Positions 10,823-23,101 of a DNA stretch of 64,000 nucleotides are shown piece after piece; within the stretch, counting starts at the first letter, position 1; each line of letters starts with the position of its first letter. Source of the DNA: Galerina marginata (Eukaryota; Basidiomycota; Agaricomycetes; Agaricales; Galerinaceae); NCBI GenBank assembly GCA_023014335.1, contig JAECYW010000001.1, forward strand, positions 2,976,001 through 3,040,000, given 5' to 3'. Position numbers and translations under genes: made by a program. The notes under the pieces are model-generated. The model was not told the origin of the DNA, searched no databases, and saw only the letters and a list, made by a program, of their open reading frames with translations.

Positions 10823-11262
10823 TTACTGATCCTGTCCGTTCTCCTGCCTGTTCTCGAAAAGCACGATCTTCCTGTCCAGGACCGCAATCCTCTCATTCAA
10901 CGCCACCAGTTCTTGACGCATCTTTTCAATTTTTTGCCTGAGCCCCGCGAGTTTTTGGAGCATTGTTTCATTACGAACTTGCGGTTCTTTTTTTGTTAGA
11001 GTACGAAGTCAGCATGACAGGAGCTAGCCGTCGAAAAAAGAAAAACAGGGCGTTCTTACCGCTTGAATAGGTGGCGAACCAAGTCCCCCCGGCAATGATG
11101 ACATTTTGCGCATGAATTATCACGTTTATGAAGCGCCCGCCAGAAATGATGATGTCTATCTCTGGGGTTAACGAGAAATCAAGGGCGATGACTCGTGCAC
11201 TTACTGCCTGACAGTGCGTAGGTGGGTAGCATGGGGCGGTCGTTGACTCTCGATTCAGTCAT
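10823..11262 (-). CDS. Small protein with GG-strand repeat and C-terminal coiled coil
   Basis: Three exons: 11262-11205, 11161-11060 and 10986-10823, sum 324 nt (107 aa). The middle exon encodes IDIIISGGRFINVI followed by QNVIIAGGTWFA, two copies of an I-x-I-x-G-G-x-[FW] strand motif like that in many small mushroom proteins. The last exon is a heptad coiled coil (LRQKIEKMRQELVALNERIAVL). An upstream exon on the same strand (within 11285-11512, with an R6 run from a CGT/CGA-type triplet repeat) could belong to a longer form, but it joins one base out of frame. Function unknown. I chose the ATG at 11262 because it gives an unbroken reading. Confidence 0.5.
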
Positions 11263-11512
11263 CGTGAATTCTAAAAACCCAGATCTATGAGTATGGCATG
11301 TAATGGAGAAAGACAGCCGACAACTCACTGTTGATGTGAGCGGTTCTTGAGTATGAGGTGTCGTTAGATGGCGTAGAAGAGGAGCCAGATGAACGACGAC
11401 GACGACGACGATGATGATTGGGCAGAATACCAAATATTAGTGTACAAATATGGTCATCCAATAAGTGCTTACTGACCAAATTCGTGAAATCTCGTCCAGC
11501 TCCACAACCCAC

Positions 11513-13600
11513 TACATCGCGGCAAGGGCAAGTACGTCCAAGATGTGGAGGTTCTTCGTAAGCCGCCGTATCATGTTCGACGGTGCTGAGAATTGAGACT
11601 GAGTCAGTAACGACTCAGAAGACGACGACGAGGACGAGGACGACTCACAAGCACCACACAACACTACTTACCGCCACCACCCCGCGTCCACCCACGGCTG
11701 CCAGCCGCCGCCCTCTATTTCGTGCGCAACATGTCTCTGAGGAAAGGCTAGGAGGAAAGGCTAGGTGAGCCGCCGGAGTAACGTCGACTCCGGAACCCAA
11801 AGGCGCAGCAGAGAACTGACCAAGAGCTCGTCCCCGTCGACGTCTCTGTTGACCGATCCAACACCCAACCAGCCACCCACTCCTCCTGCACATCGGGCCC
11901 AAGTAGCTGCATATCCGCTGCTCTCGTCTTCGCTCTCGACGCCTGAATCAGTCAAGCGATCTTTAAGACATCGTATTTGAGCCGCAGAAACTTACCGAAC
12001 CCCGTCGTCATTCCTATACCCACTCCGTATCCTCGGTGCCGCTCTTTCTCGAAGACAAGGGAAGACGGCTTAGCAGCCAAACTGACGAATAAAACTCATC
12101 AACCACCCGTCTGTTAATCCGTCAACTGTCACTGCTATTCCCTCCCTGTCCGCACCTCCACTTCCTTCTCCTCCTGCCTTTGCTCTTCCTCCTCCTCCTC
12201 CTCCTCCTCCTCCTCCTCGGTATGTGACGGATGGTGAAGGACAATTGGGAGAGGGAGGAGGAGGCTCGTGAGGACGATCATAGGCACGTCCAGGTACTAG
12301 CAACTTCGCACGAAGGCGCTCATTCGTGAACAACCTCCTCTGTGACTACCTTGCCAAGCTGCAGTCCGTGGCGTATCACGAGTAGCCACCCCACCCCGCC
12401 CCACCCTCGCACTTTTGCTGCCTTCGTCTATTCGTTTGGTCCTCCGCCCCGATATTGGCCTCGTCAAACGCGGCCTATAACCCGAACCTACAACAGCGCG
12501 GCTTATAGCACCTGCTAAATCTCAAGCTGAAGTTGAGGTCCACGTTGAAACGTTGAAAAGCGTGGACTGGACGAACATCTCATGAACACGGATCCACGCC
12601 AACTGGTAGTCGTCACCCTGCCCTGCACCCTCCCCCCTGCCCCTGCGGTTTCCTGAATTCCTGCTCTCTACTTTTCTCCTCTCCCCGCATCCCCGCTGCT
12701 CCACTGCCGCCTGCCAAACCCCCCCCCCCTTTCTTTAAACACTGGCCTCTTTCTCCACGTCGACATCAATATGATAACGATGATCCACTTTACTTATACT
12801 ACACAATTCGAGGGACACGAGCATGGAAGCTCGACGTGGAAGCAGCGGGTGGATTCTTACAACATTGACGTGGTACATGTGCCTTGGCCATCGTCGTTCA
12901 GCTGCTTCTAGATTCGGTGATGATACGTGCGGTGTTGGCGGTTATCGTTCTCCCGCCCACACGTATTATGATGACTTTCATATTTTGGATTCTCGAGGAG
13001 GCAGGCATGCTCATCCGCCACCGCACCCACCTGGGCGGTGGATGCCTGGCGGCTGGTACGAGTGTGAGTGAGCCCGGCGTCGAGTCCTCAAGCTCAAGTC
13101 CTAAAACTTCAAGGCTCAAGAATCAAGCTCAAGATCCAAGCCTCAAATTTCAAACCCAAGCTCGACCTCAAGTCACATTGGTACACGCGCGAACTTGAAC
13201 CTGACTGTATCGGAATGCTCCCCTCCTTCTGACTATGCCCCCGTCCCCCTTCATCCCTCTTTTACTCGTATACCAATCGACCTCTCTTCCTTGTTCCTTC
13301 TTCCTCGCGTCACGTCCTCCTCTCCTTTCAATCCTCCCGTCAATGTTTCATAAACGAACTCGACTTCGACCCCGTGCCACGTAGCCGCATATACACGTAC
13401 GACGAACGATACAAGAAATGCAAGACCGCAGGACGAAGCCCAAGGCTTAGCCACACATTTTGCTCACCCATTCGCGCAGTCGACCAAAAGCAGGGCAGGA
13501 GCAGGAGGAGAGCCGGACGCGGAAAGTATATGGCAACGCTGGTCGGAATTCATTGATTCTTGGGCTTCAGTTGCGGGAACTCAGGTCGGTCCGACATGGT
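11513..13600. other. Low-complexity intergenic region
   Basis: No gene supported. It contains a (CCT)n microsatellite at 12188-12218, C-runs near 12720, triplet-like GACGACGA stretches near 11620, and a CTCAAG/TTCAAG-rich simple repeat at about 13080-13165. Open frames here are compositional and show no conserved motif. Confidence 0.55.
12188..12218. repeat. (CCT)n microsatellite
   Basis: About ten uninterrupted CCT units, flanked by C/T-rich sequence. Confidence 0.9.
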
Positions 13601-13639
13601 TAACGGCTGTCATGCTTTTTTACAATGCAGACAGAATAT

Positions 13640-13770
13640 TCATAACGCATACCTAAAAGTCGTACAAGTCTTCAAGAGGAAACATGTAAGGGAGGAGCAG
13701 GCAGGCGGACTCTAGAGGTCGCTCTCCTCTGTCCATGCAGCTGTTGAGGAAGAGGCGGATGTCTTTGGTG
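13640..13770 (-). pseudogene. Short remnant of a protein phosphatase 1 (PP1) gene
   Basis: On the minus strand the reading LFLNSCMDRGERPLES followed by CLLLPYMFPLEDLYDF lines up with the PP1 core [14 protein letters not shown] and [14 protein letters not shown]. It also matches the larger remnant at 19.3-20.1 kb at the DNA level (shared ACTCTAGAG and TTGAGGAAGA blocks). The catalytic GDxxDRG has become NSCMDRG. It is too short and diverged to be functional. Confidence 0.55.
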
Positions 13771-14003
13771 TGATATATACGTGCCCCTGACGGCTGATTG
13801 ACCAGGTTAACGATCATGACCATGGTCTCGGGATGCTGACGTTGTCTTCCTCGGGGTCTAGACGAAACTCCTCGTCTCTCAAGGTTGAGATTTTATAGTA
13901 ATGATAAAAATATAGTTGCTTTGGCATTCCAACCTCATGTCACTTGCAAACATCATAGTATCTACAGGATGGCTGAAAGCATATCAGAGTATTGGAAAAT
14001 GCC

Positions 14004-17000
14004 TCAGGCTTGAGTTGCCATCTCGGTATCATCCGCCTCCGCCTCCAGTTCCGATATCAGTCGCTTCTTTGGTATTACCGAGCCTGTCTTGCTTGCTGTC
14101 ATCATCTCCTCTTTCTTCTTCTGTGCTGCGCGTGCTTCCAGCTTTGCTTTCTGTGTGGCTCGAAGGCTGCGTGCAATTTCAATATGTTTTGCTTTTCGAA
14201 CCTCGAGTGGATAAAGGGGGATAGGAGCAACAAGTGAACGCTCCAAGGTTGCTCGAAGGTGGTGTGCGTTGTGGAACGCATGAGTGTTAATGACAAAGCG
14301 TTCAGTTGGTTGATGTTCAATATAGCTTTTGAATAAACCCGATTCGACTCGCTCCTGTATTAAAGGCCGCTTGCCCGATGCTGTACATTTTGCCCGTGGG
14401 CAATCATGCTGCACATTGTAAAGGAATCCCAAATCCTGCATAAGTTATTCAGCACATGATATTAAATATAGAGGCCACTGTACATACAGTAGATGGAATA
14501 ACAGCATACATCATTTCTTCATGACGTCGAGCTAGCATTGGCATTCCAAAGGTTTCATGTCGAATATTGCAGACTTCGAAAATGTCGAGCACAACAACGG
14601 CACGTTTGCCTTCAGATTCTGCCAAAATTTCAACAATGCGACCAGTAACAGATTGTTTGGCCTGGTATAAAATGGTTAAGGTAAATTACACTCAGGTGAT
14701 AACATTCAACTTACATTGAATGGTGATGTTGCAAAGACCCATGAACCTACTAAACATTTATCTCCAGAACTTGCAACAGCAAATCTGCAGGCTGTCCATT
14801 TTGAATCAGGACTTTCTGAAGAGTTCACAGCCTTGTTCCCTTGTGTCTGGAGCCACGAGAGGTACTTGCGGCACTCAACCTTCCCATGAGCATCTCGCTT
14901 GAGAGGCTCTAATCTAAAAGAGCCTAAACATTGTAAGCAAACTGAGGTATATAGTGAAAGTTGAGACCTACCATTCACAAGCTTCTCATTAGTGGTCCAA
15001 CCTAAAAGAGCTTGAAGTGTTGGGTGATCATGGATGAAGTTTCGGACAGAAGGCCCTGCTCTCTTCCATTCTCCGTCACCTGTCGGCCACCAACCGCCAG
15101 TCAGACGATATTTTAGTACCTCTTGACTGGCCAATTGGAAGGCTATATCTCGACTTGGGGCAAGGTGGTTTGAGTAGATAGAGCAGAACCTAAAAATAGC
15201 ATTGAAACATTCAAAGGTCTCTGTTGCAACCCCAACCAGAGGCCCAAAACGGAGAATGTCTGCTCTCAAGTGCACAAGAAGGTGGAGTTTCATCTTTGAT
15301 GTCATTTTCGATGGGTCAATCAAGGCAAATAGGTCAAGCACATTTGCAGCTGCAATTTCAACATCTGACTGCAAACAAATCATTGAGAAAATAGCAGAAT
15401 AAACACTAAGTGTCCAACGTACAAGGTATTCTTCCATATTTAATATTTCTGGCATCCACAAAAGCGCGGTAAGCTCTCCAACTGCTTTAGTGAGAAGAAA
15501 CCGAGTGGCATCTACAAGATCATAGACATGAAACACATTGACCTGTGCAATAGTTTTAAACTGCCGTCCAATTAGTGAGTTGGCATATTGCATGATGTAG
15601 TTAGCTCGAATTGCATGTATAGAAAGCCCAGATGTGTCGGTTGATTGCAAACGAACCGAATACGTCTGTTTCTGACTGGCCGTCCACGAAGTATGCGAGC
15701 CATGCCACAAATATTTCACGATGCCCAGAAGAATGGTGTGAAGAATTTCCACCGGTGTATCAACAGCAGCATCAAATCCTGTTGACCAATAAGATCCAAC
15801 AGTGCCTGCAAAGTTGACAAGGAAGTGCTCACCATCCAACTTCAAGAATGGATTATAAATCTCGTCTTTATGCTCCTGCACCCAAGCAAGCAATTCGCTC
15901 TGAATTTCAGCCGTAGTCCGTCCAGGGTGTTCCTTGCGCAATGTTCGTGCTTGATCTATCAGATAATCGATCCAATATTGGGTGTAAGCATCCTTGATAC
16001 CATTCTTAGTCTGCTGATTCTGCACATGCTGGGCAACGCCCAGACAGGCCAATTGAACCTGGTATTCGACATCCGAGATTATCTCTTCAGCAGAGCGAGG
16101 TTCGCCAGGCTGGATATTTCAATTCAGTAAGCACTAAGAATAAGACATAATGGTTGCCTACCTCAAAGAGACGATGGAAACCTTCATCAGATTCTTTAAC
16201 TTCATGCGTTCCACCAGCATGGCACTTCCTGCATAGCTGATTCCCATTTCCACCAATGTGGCCGCAGACTTCGCTTTGAGCAGGGTTGTCTGATGGACCA
16301 CAATTAATGTTTATCTTGAATCGCATTTGAGCTCCTGACGTCCCATGACGAACTTTCACGGGTTTTTTATGTGTCGACCTATCAATTAATTAATACCAGT
16401 GTGATATTTGAAAAAAAAAATTGACATACTCAATAACTTGTTTAATACCGTGGAACTGCTCAGTAAAACTAGCAACGGGTGATGTCGATACAAAATGTGT
16501 GTGAAATTCTTGTTGAAGAAGTTTTCGGGGTAGGTTTCGGTGACTGATATAGATATTCCAGTGTTTATTCCAGCTCTTGCTACGGTTTCCAGATACGTCA
16601 TCACCGAAAACATCTATCCAGCTGGTATATAGAGGATCGCCTTCTGCTAATGCGCGGTCTGGGTTAGGCATACGTGCCGGATATCCAGATTCTATGGCTT
16701 GACCTGTTCTTCATGAGCAACTTTAATATGCAAAATAAATGTGACTTACTGTTCCAGGTCGGAAGCAACCTCATGTCTTTCAAGTCTAGAAAATTATTCT
16801 GCAAATCGGATGCCTTTACAAGAATCGTTTCACGATCAATCACATGCGCAACAAACTGGAGGGATCTCAACACCTTGAATTAATTACAGTCATCTATAAA
16901 AATTTCCGTACCTCATGATCAAACTTGATGGCATATGCATCTGCATAGACATTTCCATTTTCATCCTCCAGCCATCGCACTGGAATGATAAAAGTACCAT

Positions 17001-18297
17001 TCTTGAGGCGTGCAAGTTCATCGATGTAGTAGTGACAGTTGCCAGCATCATACATGGGGCTTAATGTATGTGGATTGACGTCCTTGCGCCATTTCTGCGC
17101 ATGATATACCTCAGATATAACACCGTCCCGAGGAATCACTGGATAGCGATGGATATGACCGCATACCGCAGGGTTGGCCCAATCCTAGATATAACAAATC
17201 CAGTTAGATGTAGATAGTGTAAAGATTTTACACACCATAGCAATCAAAGTACGCGGATCATTCATGGAATATACATTGCCTTTAGGAGACTTGTGATGGC
17301 TAGTTGGCACACCAGTTGATTTCCGGAGAGAGGCCTGTATCCGACGGAGATGGTGTAAAGAGGGGACGTCGCGGGCACCGCCTTCACGGAGTATCCAAAG
17401 AAACACATTCATAAGCGAGTTGGAAACTCGCATTCTAGGGAGGTTGTCGAGGGTGTCGAGGAGGAACATCTATCATGAAGGGCATTGCGTGTTTAATCAC
17501 TAGTTGGAGGGTTAAAATGTTTATTCACCATCTTTGATTCGTAAGGCGCCCAAGCTTCTGATATCTTGGGTTGACTTGCGCCTAGCGGCTCTTCAGTAAG
17601 TATGTCCGCCGCATCAGGTGCATTTAAGTCTATCCAAATGACGATATGCAATGTGTATGAAATGCTTCAATGAAATATACTTACGTGCATTCCGTAGCAA
17701 CTCCGATAGGATATCATCTTGTTCCAACTCGTCCAGCAATAATTCGCCGTCGTTTGGATCCTCTTCAGGGAGGAAGTCTGCGCCATGCCAAAGATCGAAA
17801 TCCGTGGCCTCCCGTTCCAGGCGCTTCCTCTCTTCGACTGCAGCGAATAGAGGGTCGATTCCTGCATCAAAGACATCGTTTCCGAGAGCGTAGCGGTCCC
17901 ACATTCCTTGCTCTTCCTCATGTTGCTGAGGAGCCTGTTCCCTTGCAGTGGCTTTAGGTTGGATTGTTGAAGATAGTATAATAAAATCCATGTGCTCTTC
18001 CATGGCACTTTCTTCCTGCGCGGACCGTTCTCCAGCTTTTTCTGAGAAATCTTTGATCCTCTGGGCCTCGAGGGAATTGGCATGGTTTTCCGACTTTAAG
18101 TGATTGGCTACACTTCCCTTGTTAATCCACCCACTGCCATTTTGTTGGCGTGCCGCAAGACATACGGTGCATCGGACTTTGAGGCCGTCGTCGGACCATT
18201 CTATAACTAAGAATCATTCACATACAATTCCAGATAATGGTAGCTTGGGAGACGTACACTCAGGCAGTGGGTTTTTTGACTTGCGTCCTTTCGTCAT
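14004..18297 (-). CDS. Large multi-exon transposase-like protein, intact multicopy mushroom family
   Basis: Exon 1 is 18297-18258 ([13 protein letters not shown]); a 51-nt intron follows and exon 2 starts at 18206. Near the N-terminus is a C2H2-like finger: C-x-x-C in [10 protein letters not shown], then HLKSENH. Further exons contain [34 protein letters not shown], a [15 protein letters not shown] knuckle, [17 protein letters not shown] and [13 protein letters not shown]. The last exon ends at 14004 with a basic K/R/E-rich tail. This conserved architecture is repeated many times in agaric genomes and behaves like a transposon-encoded protein. The acidic residues of FGDDVSGN and the E of TETFECFN are candidates for a DDE-type active site, but that is inference, and I could not find element ends. 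No frameshift is seen, in contrast to the genes at 1-10 kb. Confidence 0.65.
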
Positions 18298-19060
18298 TCT
18301 TCAAAATCTTGGAATGAGTCAAATGGAAGAAAGGATATGGCCGTTTCAAGTCATAAATTGTGCCACGTGATAGAGAGACAGTGATTGCCCACGTGGTTGA
18401 TGACCTTGCCTTCAATGGCGAGCACTCCAGGATGTTATACAGCAGACTTGACATTTCCTTACGAACTGCAGCCATGGCCTGACGAACGGCTTCATGAAAG
18501 CGAAGGTTTACGCATAGTAAGGAGAGTTGGTCGGGCCATGCATAGGTATTTGACGGAACAATTTTAACGGACTTAAGCATGGCATTACAATCTGAAGGAC
18601 TGTAACGAAAACATATTTCGCAATCAGTATGACACTCATGATATGTTAGCCCGACTCTTGGGGTCCTCTCAGTGACAAGAGAGCAAAAAGTAATCTGGTC
18701 TCTTCCTGTGCTATCGGGAATAAGGAACAGTTCAGGATTTTAAATGACATAGACGTGAAAAGTGGGATCTTCCTGAATGCAATATAGCAGTGTTCATTAA
18801 TTTGGGGTAAGGCCGTCGGCGAGGTCAATGACGAGTACATCTGTGACTTGCAGACAGCCCGGAGTCCGTCGAAATGACGATGAAGGAAGATGATGGAATG
18901 TTCATCGACAACAATACAAGTGCAAGGTCGAAAGAGTAAGGGCAAATGCGGCGGAGCGCTCGAACAGGTTAGCGGAGTGAAGAGCCAACAAAATCTAGTC
19001 AAAGACGGTCAGGTTAAGCCAGTAGTGATGGGAAAATATGACTGACACGTCTTTCTATCT
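18298..19060. other. Intergenic stretch, nothing recognised
   Basis: Upstream of the transposase-like gene. Open frames on both strands (for example 18385-18567 plus, 18646-19002 minus) have no recognisable domain or splice pattern. Confidence 0.4.
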
Positions 19061-19071
19061 GTGAAATTGAT

Positions 19072-19143
19072 GCCGCCATTCGAGTGTTACTATGCTTGTT
19101 CTATCATCAAGAGGATGACTGCATTTGAGTGATGAAACGACCG
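19072..19143. repeat. Diverged direct repeat, copy 1 (flanks PP1 pseudogene)
   Basis: GCCGCCATTCGAGTGTTAC...ATCAAGAGGATGACTGCAT...GTGATGAAACGACCGG matches 20277-20355 in the same orientation with substitutions and small gaps. Confidence 0.6.
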
Positions 19144-19339
19144 GCGACAAAGATTAGAAAAGACTATAGATAACAACACAGCTGGGCTACTACAGAGGAA
19201 CGACAACACGGCCAAGGACATTCCGGCTCAAGAAGTGATACCTCCAACAACAGCCAACAGACCGACCAAAGCGACCTTCTCTCTCCAGCGAAATTACAGT
19301 CCATACCACAACTCGGGCGGCGCCCGGACAGTGTAGAAC

Positions 19340-20120
19340 GACGACATATCGAGCCCATATCGCACTCTTGTAAACAGCGTGAAATGATGTTCGGCCCAAA
19401 CGGAACAGACGGTCTTCTCGTTCTTTGACCAGCTGGTGTCCAGATCCAACCACAGCAAGTCGCAGAGGAGCCTTAAAAATAAACACGAAGCAGGGCCAAT
19501 TAGACGTAATAGCATCATAGCATGAGCTATAGTTTGAAAATACGCCAGTATCATTCGTTGCAGAAATTTCCATATCGACCGCATCGATTACAGGTTGTGA
19601 ATCAGACTACCGTGCGTCTTGAAGATCCTCTCGTCGATGATAATGGCGTTCAGAAAGCAATTGAAGCTGCCTTTGAACGTTTTCCATAATTTGATGTCGT
19701 ATCTGCGTTTACCTGAGAGCGATGTAATTAGAAACGAGTCTTAGGCATCCATCGACGTCGAAGGTGTAAGGTGACTCACATTCTTCATGAAAGTTATATA
19801 TTCTGTTGAAACTGGGGCTTTCGTGATTACCGCGCAGGATAAAAAAGTTTCCAGAATATTTGATCTTGTAAGCGAGGAGTAGACTGACTGACTCTAGAGA
19901 TTGCTTCCCTCTGTCTACGTAGTCATTGAGGAAGAAAAGATTCGCCAAGAGGACGAGTGCCTTGATGACACGGCCAACCCGGTGTAAAAGTTGACCGTGG
20001 GACTGTGCATCAGGTGTCGGCCAGTCGGTGGAGGTTGGAGAGGGCAAGGACTGCACACAGATCGTGGCCATTTCCATAGAGACGCAAGCGGCTATTTGAG
20101 GCATTGAATATTTTGCTGAT
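19340..20120 (-). pseudogene. Protein phosphatase 1 catalytic subunit pseudogene
   Basis: Minus-strand segments follow PP1 order. Near 19800-19960: [35 protein letters not shown] and [16 protein letters not shown]. Then, after an intron-like gap, [19 protein letters not shown] with [14 protein letters not shown], a stop, and in another frame LLCDLLWLDLDTSWSKNE. Several features show that it is dead: stops and frame changes, the first glycine of GDxVDRG replaced by Asn (FLNDYVDRG), and HGG changed to HGS. The N-terminal metal-binding GDIHG part is barely recognisable. The functional family is the nuclear/cytoplasmic Ser/Thr phosphatase GLC7. The same FLN replacement occurs in the remnant at 13.7 kb. 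Confidence 0.8.
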
Positions 20121-20276
20121 AACCGATTTGGGACGGCTGGATGTACAGTTAGCACCATAAACACATTATGAAATTGGAAAGTATGTACAAACCAGCGAAA
20201 TGGCCCCTGCGCCGACTACTTTTATCTGCGAGCTGAGATTGTCCATGACTTTGGTTGCAGACGCGGCAGAGAGTAG

Positions 20277-20355
20277 GAATACCGCCATTCGGGCATTACA
20301 GTGCCTGTCCTGAGCCGCATCAAGAGGACCGGTGCCTCAGTGATGAAACGACCGA
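20277..20355. repeat. Diverged direct repeat, copy 2 (flanks PP1 pseudogene)
   Basis: GCCATTCGGGCATTACAG...CATCAAGAGGACCGGTGC...AGTGATGAAACGACCG, similar to 19072-19143 in the same orientation. The PP1 remnant sits between the two copies. Confidence 0.6.
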
Positions 20356-20472
20356 AGGCAGGGTGCAAAAATCTGGCCATTTTGGACAAGAGGACAGTTC
20401 CTCAGTGTCGTCGGTGGTCCCGCATCGGTTGGAGGCTTGGAGTCCGTTGTTACATTCGTTAGGACTTGACAG

Positions 20473-21602
20473 CTATCTCCGCCTACAAGAGACCCAGGTT
20501 ATTCTAAAAAGAGTAACCTCGATGGACCAAGTGTGAAGGGTGGGGTATATGGGAGGGAAGAATGGAGATTGGAAGGCGAGGACGTTCATAGCATGCTCTG
20601 CGTCGATGAGATAGTCAGGGTAAATCTTGGCCACCTCCACCGCAGTCAAGGCGCTGATACGTTTCAGGTATTGGTCGAATTTCGTGACAAATTGTGGTGG
20701 GACAATCTGCGAATAATGAGCAAAAACCCCCCAGGTTATGTGTGAAGACTTACTTCAACGAAGCCGAATCCGTCCACCGACTTGCCTCCCATGGTCCCGG
20801 CGACAGAGACTCTCCCTTCCCAGTATCCCCTGCCAGCGCACATTGTCCTGAATTCCTGCTTAACAAACGGAGCCTCCAGCGAAAGATGAATGTCCAACTG
20901 GGGCACAGCAAGCGCCCACTTGGTCCCATACTCGTTTAGAGTGAGCATAGATGTCCAAATCTCAACGCGAGCCAGGCTGTGCTAGTCGCACTCAATACGT
21001 GTACCGTCCGGTGGGATGGCAATGGCTCGTTTGTCTCGGATGATAGATTCTCCACTGTAGATGTCCACGTCCCACAGCGTGTAGATGGTCAGATCCCAAC
21101 CGTTTGATAACTGCGCTGAGGCCCACGTCCACGAGCTTTCCGTATTGCTTGCAGAAGCCTGATACTATTTTCGAATGCCGCCGCCGAACTCCCGGTCGTA
21201 CCAACCCATGGAATTGTTACTATCTACCTCGACCGATGCGTTGTCGATGAGTAGAGAGCCTGATACTTCGCAGCGAGGGACGAAGCAATAATACATCCCA
21301 TCTTCTGGGGAGACAAGATCACCCTGAACGACGCCGTTCGCTCCGTGGTTGATGGGTGGCTTCCGAGGGGTAAGGTCAAGCTCAAAACCGTACGAACCGT
21401 CGACAGCGCGGTGGTACACGTCCTCGCCGTCAGAGTTCGTGCTGCACACGACACTCGCGAGATCGCCATATTGGAGGTCGAGTACGCCTTTCTCGGAAAC
21501 TAAGAGGGCACCTGGGATGAGGGTATCTGGTTCGGGGATGTTCTTTTCGCGCATGACTTCTAGGATGGACTGCAAGATAAGGGGATCCATGCAGGTTTCG
21601 AC
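20473..21602 (-). pseudogene. CrtC/AttH (lipocalin-like) gene, C-terminal part, split by insertion
   Basis: The frame enters from the 25.5-kb insertion with VETCMDPLILQS. It runs through GALLVSEKGVLDLQYG, NNSMGWYDREFGG (the family's W-Y-D-R-E-F-G motif) and SNGWDLTIYTLWDVD, then a 3' exon after a GTAAGT intron near 20750 (IVPPQFVTKFDQYL) to a stop at 20473. Two in-frame TAG codons (21165-21167 and 20982-20984) interrupt otherwise conserved sequence. The family (hydroxyneurosporene synthase-like, CrtC/AttH) binds hydrophobic substrates; some fungal relatives work in secondary metabolism. The missing N-terminal part is at 47064-47529 and continues exactly in frame across the duplicated 7 bp. 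The gene is certainly inactive. Confidence 0.82.
21596..21602. repeat. 7-bp target-site duplication, left (TTTCGAC)
   Basis: Identical to 47064-47070. It sits directly outside the first base of the inverted repeat starting CACATAGGG. Confidence 0.92.
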
Positions 21603-23101
21603 CACATAGGGAAGCTACATTGTAGCGAATGTATCGGCTCATTGAACGTTTACAATGTGCCGACTGTATCGAGGCCAATGAATTCAATGAACGGTCACCT
21701 ACCACATACACGGCTACGGCGAAACCAGACGGGCCCGTTCGGCCACAAAACTGGGGCCGCTCGGCGTCATGAGTACCCGGCTTTGTAAATAGATAGTGAA
21801 AGGGCGGCCACCTGTATGTCGGCATGAGCTATAAGGTATATAATAATGGCTACAGTGTATTTTATAAGAATTCCGATCAGAGAAAACGGGTGTATGAGGC
21901 ACCAAGCGGTATCAAATATTTGTGCGGCATCGGCGAATCGACGGCGATTCGTTTTGCGAGGCTTTTAATGCCCTGTGATGCGAGATTATAAAGTATAGAA
22001 CTAATAGCTAAGGTGTATCTTATAAAATGAATTCAATGAACGACACCTACCGCGGGCACGGCCTTGAAAATGGCGCCGTTCGGCGTTGCTTATCACACGG
22101 CATCGGCAAGTACAGATTTTCAAATTGTCTCAGGGAAATATGAGTCCTTCGGCATACATAGCATAGTGTCCTAGTATTTATAATGTAGCTATTTAAAAGG
22201 AATAAACCGAGTAAGTCTGCCAGCACCATGAGTGAGAACTTGAAGAGGCCTCGGCTTCGGCATTGGCAATGATCATCATTGTCAACCTGCTCAATTTTTT
22301 AGCAGACATGCATTATAGCATGGGTATGTAATATATTGAAGCTTGTTGAATTGCAGCTACAAGGCCTCGTAACTTTGAGCAAAGTTGGCCTCGGCTTCGG
22401 CTTGGCACCTTGGGAAATGCAAGTATGTTAAGTAACACAGGAGATGGGTTCGGGTACATATACAATTGTCGGCTTTGGCATTGGCATCGGCTTCAGCAAA
22501 TTGGCCAGCATGCAGATCACGGCTTCGGCTTCGGCATCGGCTACGGGTAGGTGCTGAGATACCCGCGGGTTCGGCATACCCAAAACAATTCACGGGGAAG
22601 GAAACGGGAACGACTCGCATACTAATAACCTTCAAAACAAGCCCAAGGATACATTTTTTAAGCCAGAATTGAATGAGTTACGGCCAATTTTGTGAAATTC
22701 ATCGAAATCGGCAATAACTCATTCAGTTCTCAACCATTTTGGCTGGTCTCGGGCTCGTTTTTACGGGAAAGCCCATGCTATTTTCGGCGTTGTCAAATAC
22801 CCAATTGCCCAAAAAATATCGGCTTCAGGGCATCAGCTTCAGCCAATCAGCCAGTGTTCAAATCACGGCTTCGGCATCGGCTATGGGTAGGTGCTGAGAT
22901 ATCTGCGGGTTCGGCATACCCAAAAATTGTCACGGGAAAGGGAATGGAAACAACTCGCATACTTATAACCTTCAAAACAAGCCAAAGAACACATTTTTTG
23001 AGCCAGAATTGAATGAGTTACAGCCAATTTCGTGAAATTCATCAAAATCGGCAATAACTCATTCAGTCCTCAACGATTTTGTCTGCTCTTGGGCTCATTT
23101 T
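21603..23101. repeat. Left long terminal inverted repeat of foldback element
   Basis: About 1.5 kb, matching the reverse complement of 45252-47063 with scattered differences. A 321-nt block (22692-23012) encodes exactly the same peptide as its inverted partner (45340-45660). It carries two copies of a subrepeat around GAATGAGTTAC...TTCATCGAAATCGGCAATAA (period about 340 bp). Confidence 0.85.

Noticed and set aside
11285..11512. Minus-strand ORF with an Arg run as a separate gene
   Set aside because: It is probably part of an upstream exon of the small coiled-coil gene or a triplet-repeat effect; the join is out of frame, so it was not annotated.
22357..23012. ORFs in the foldback inverted repeats (rich in G, R, S, A) as proteins
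   Set aside because: They occur in mirrored copies because the DNA is an inverted repeat; the sequence reflects GGCTTCGGC-type motifs rather than a conserved domain.
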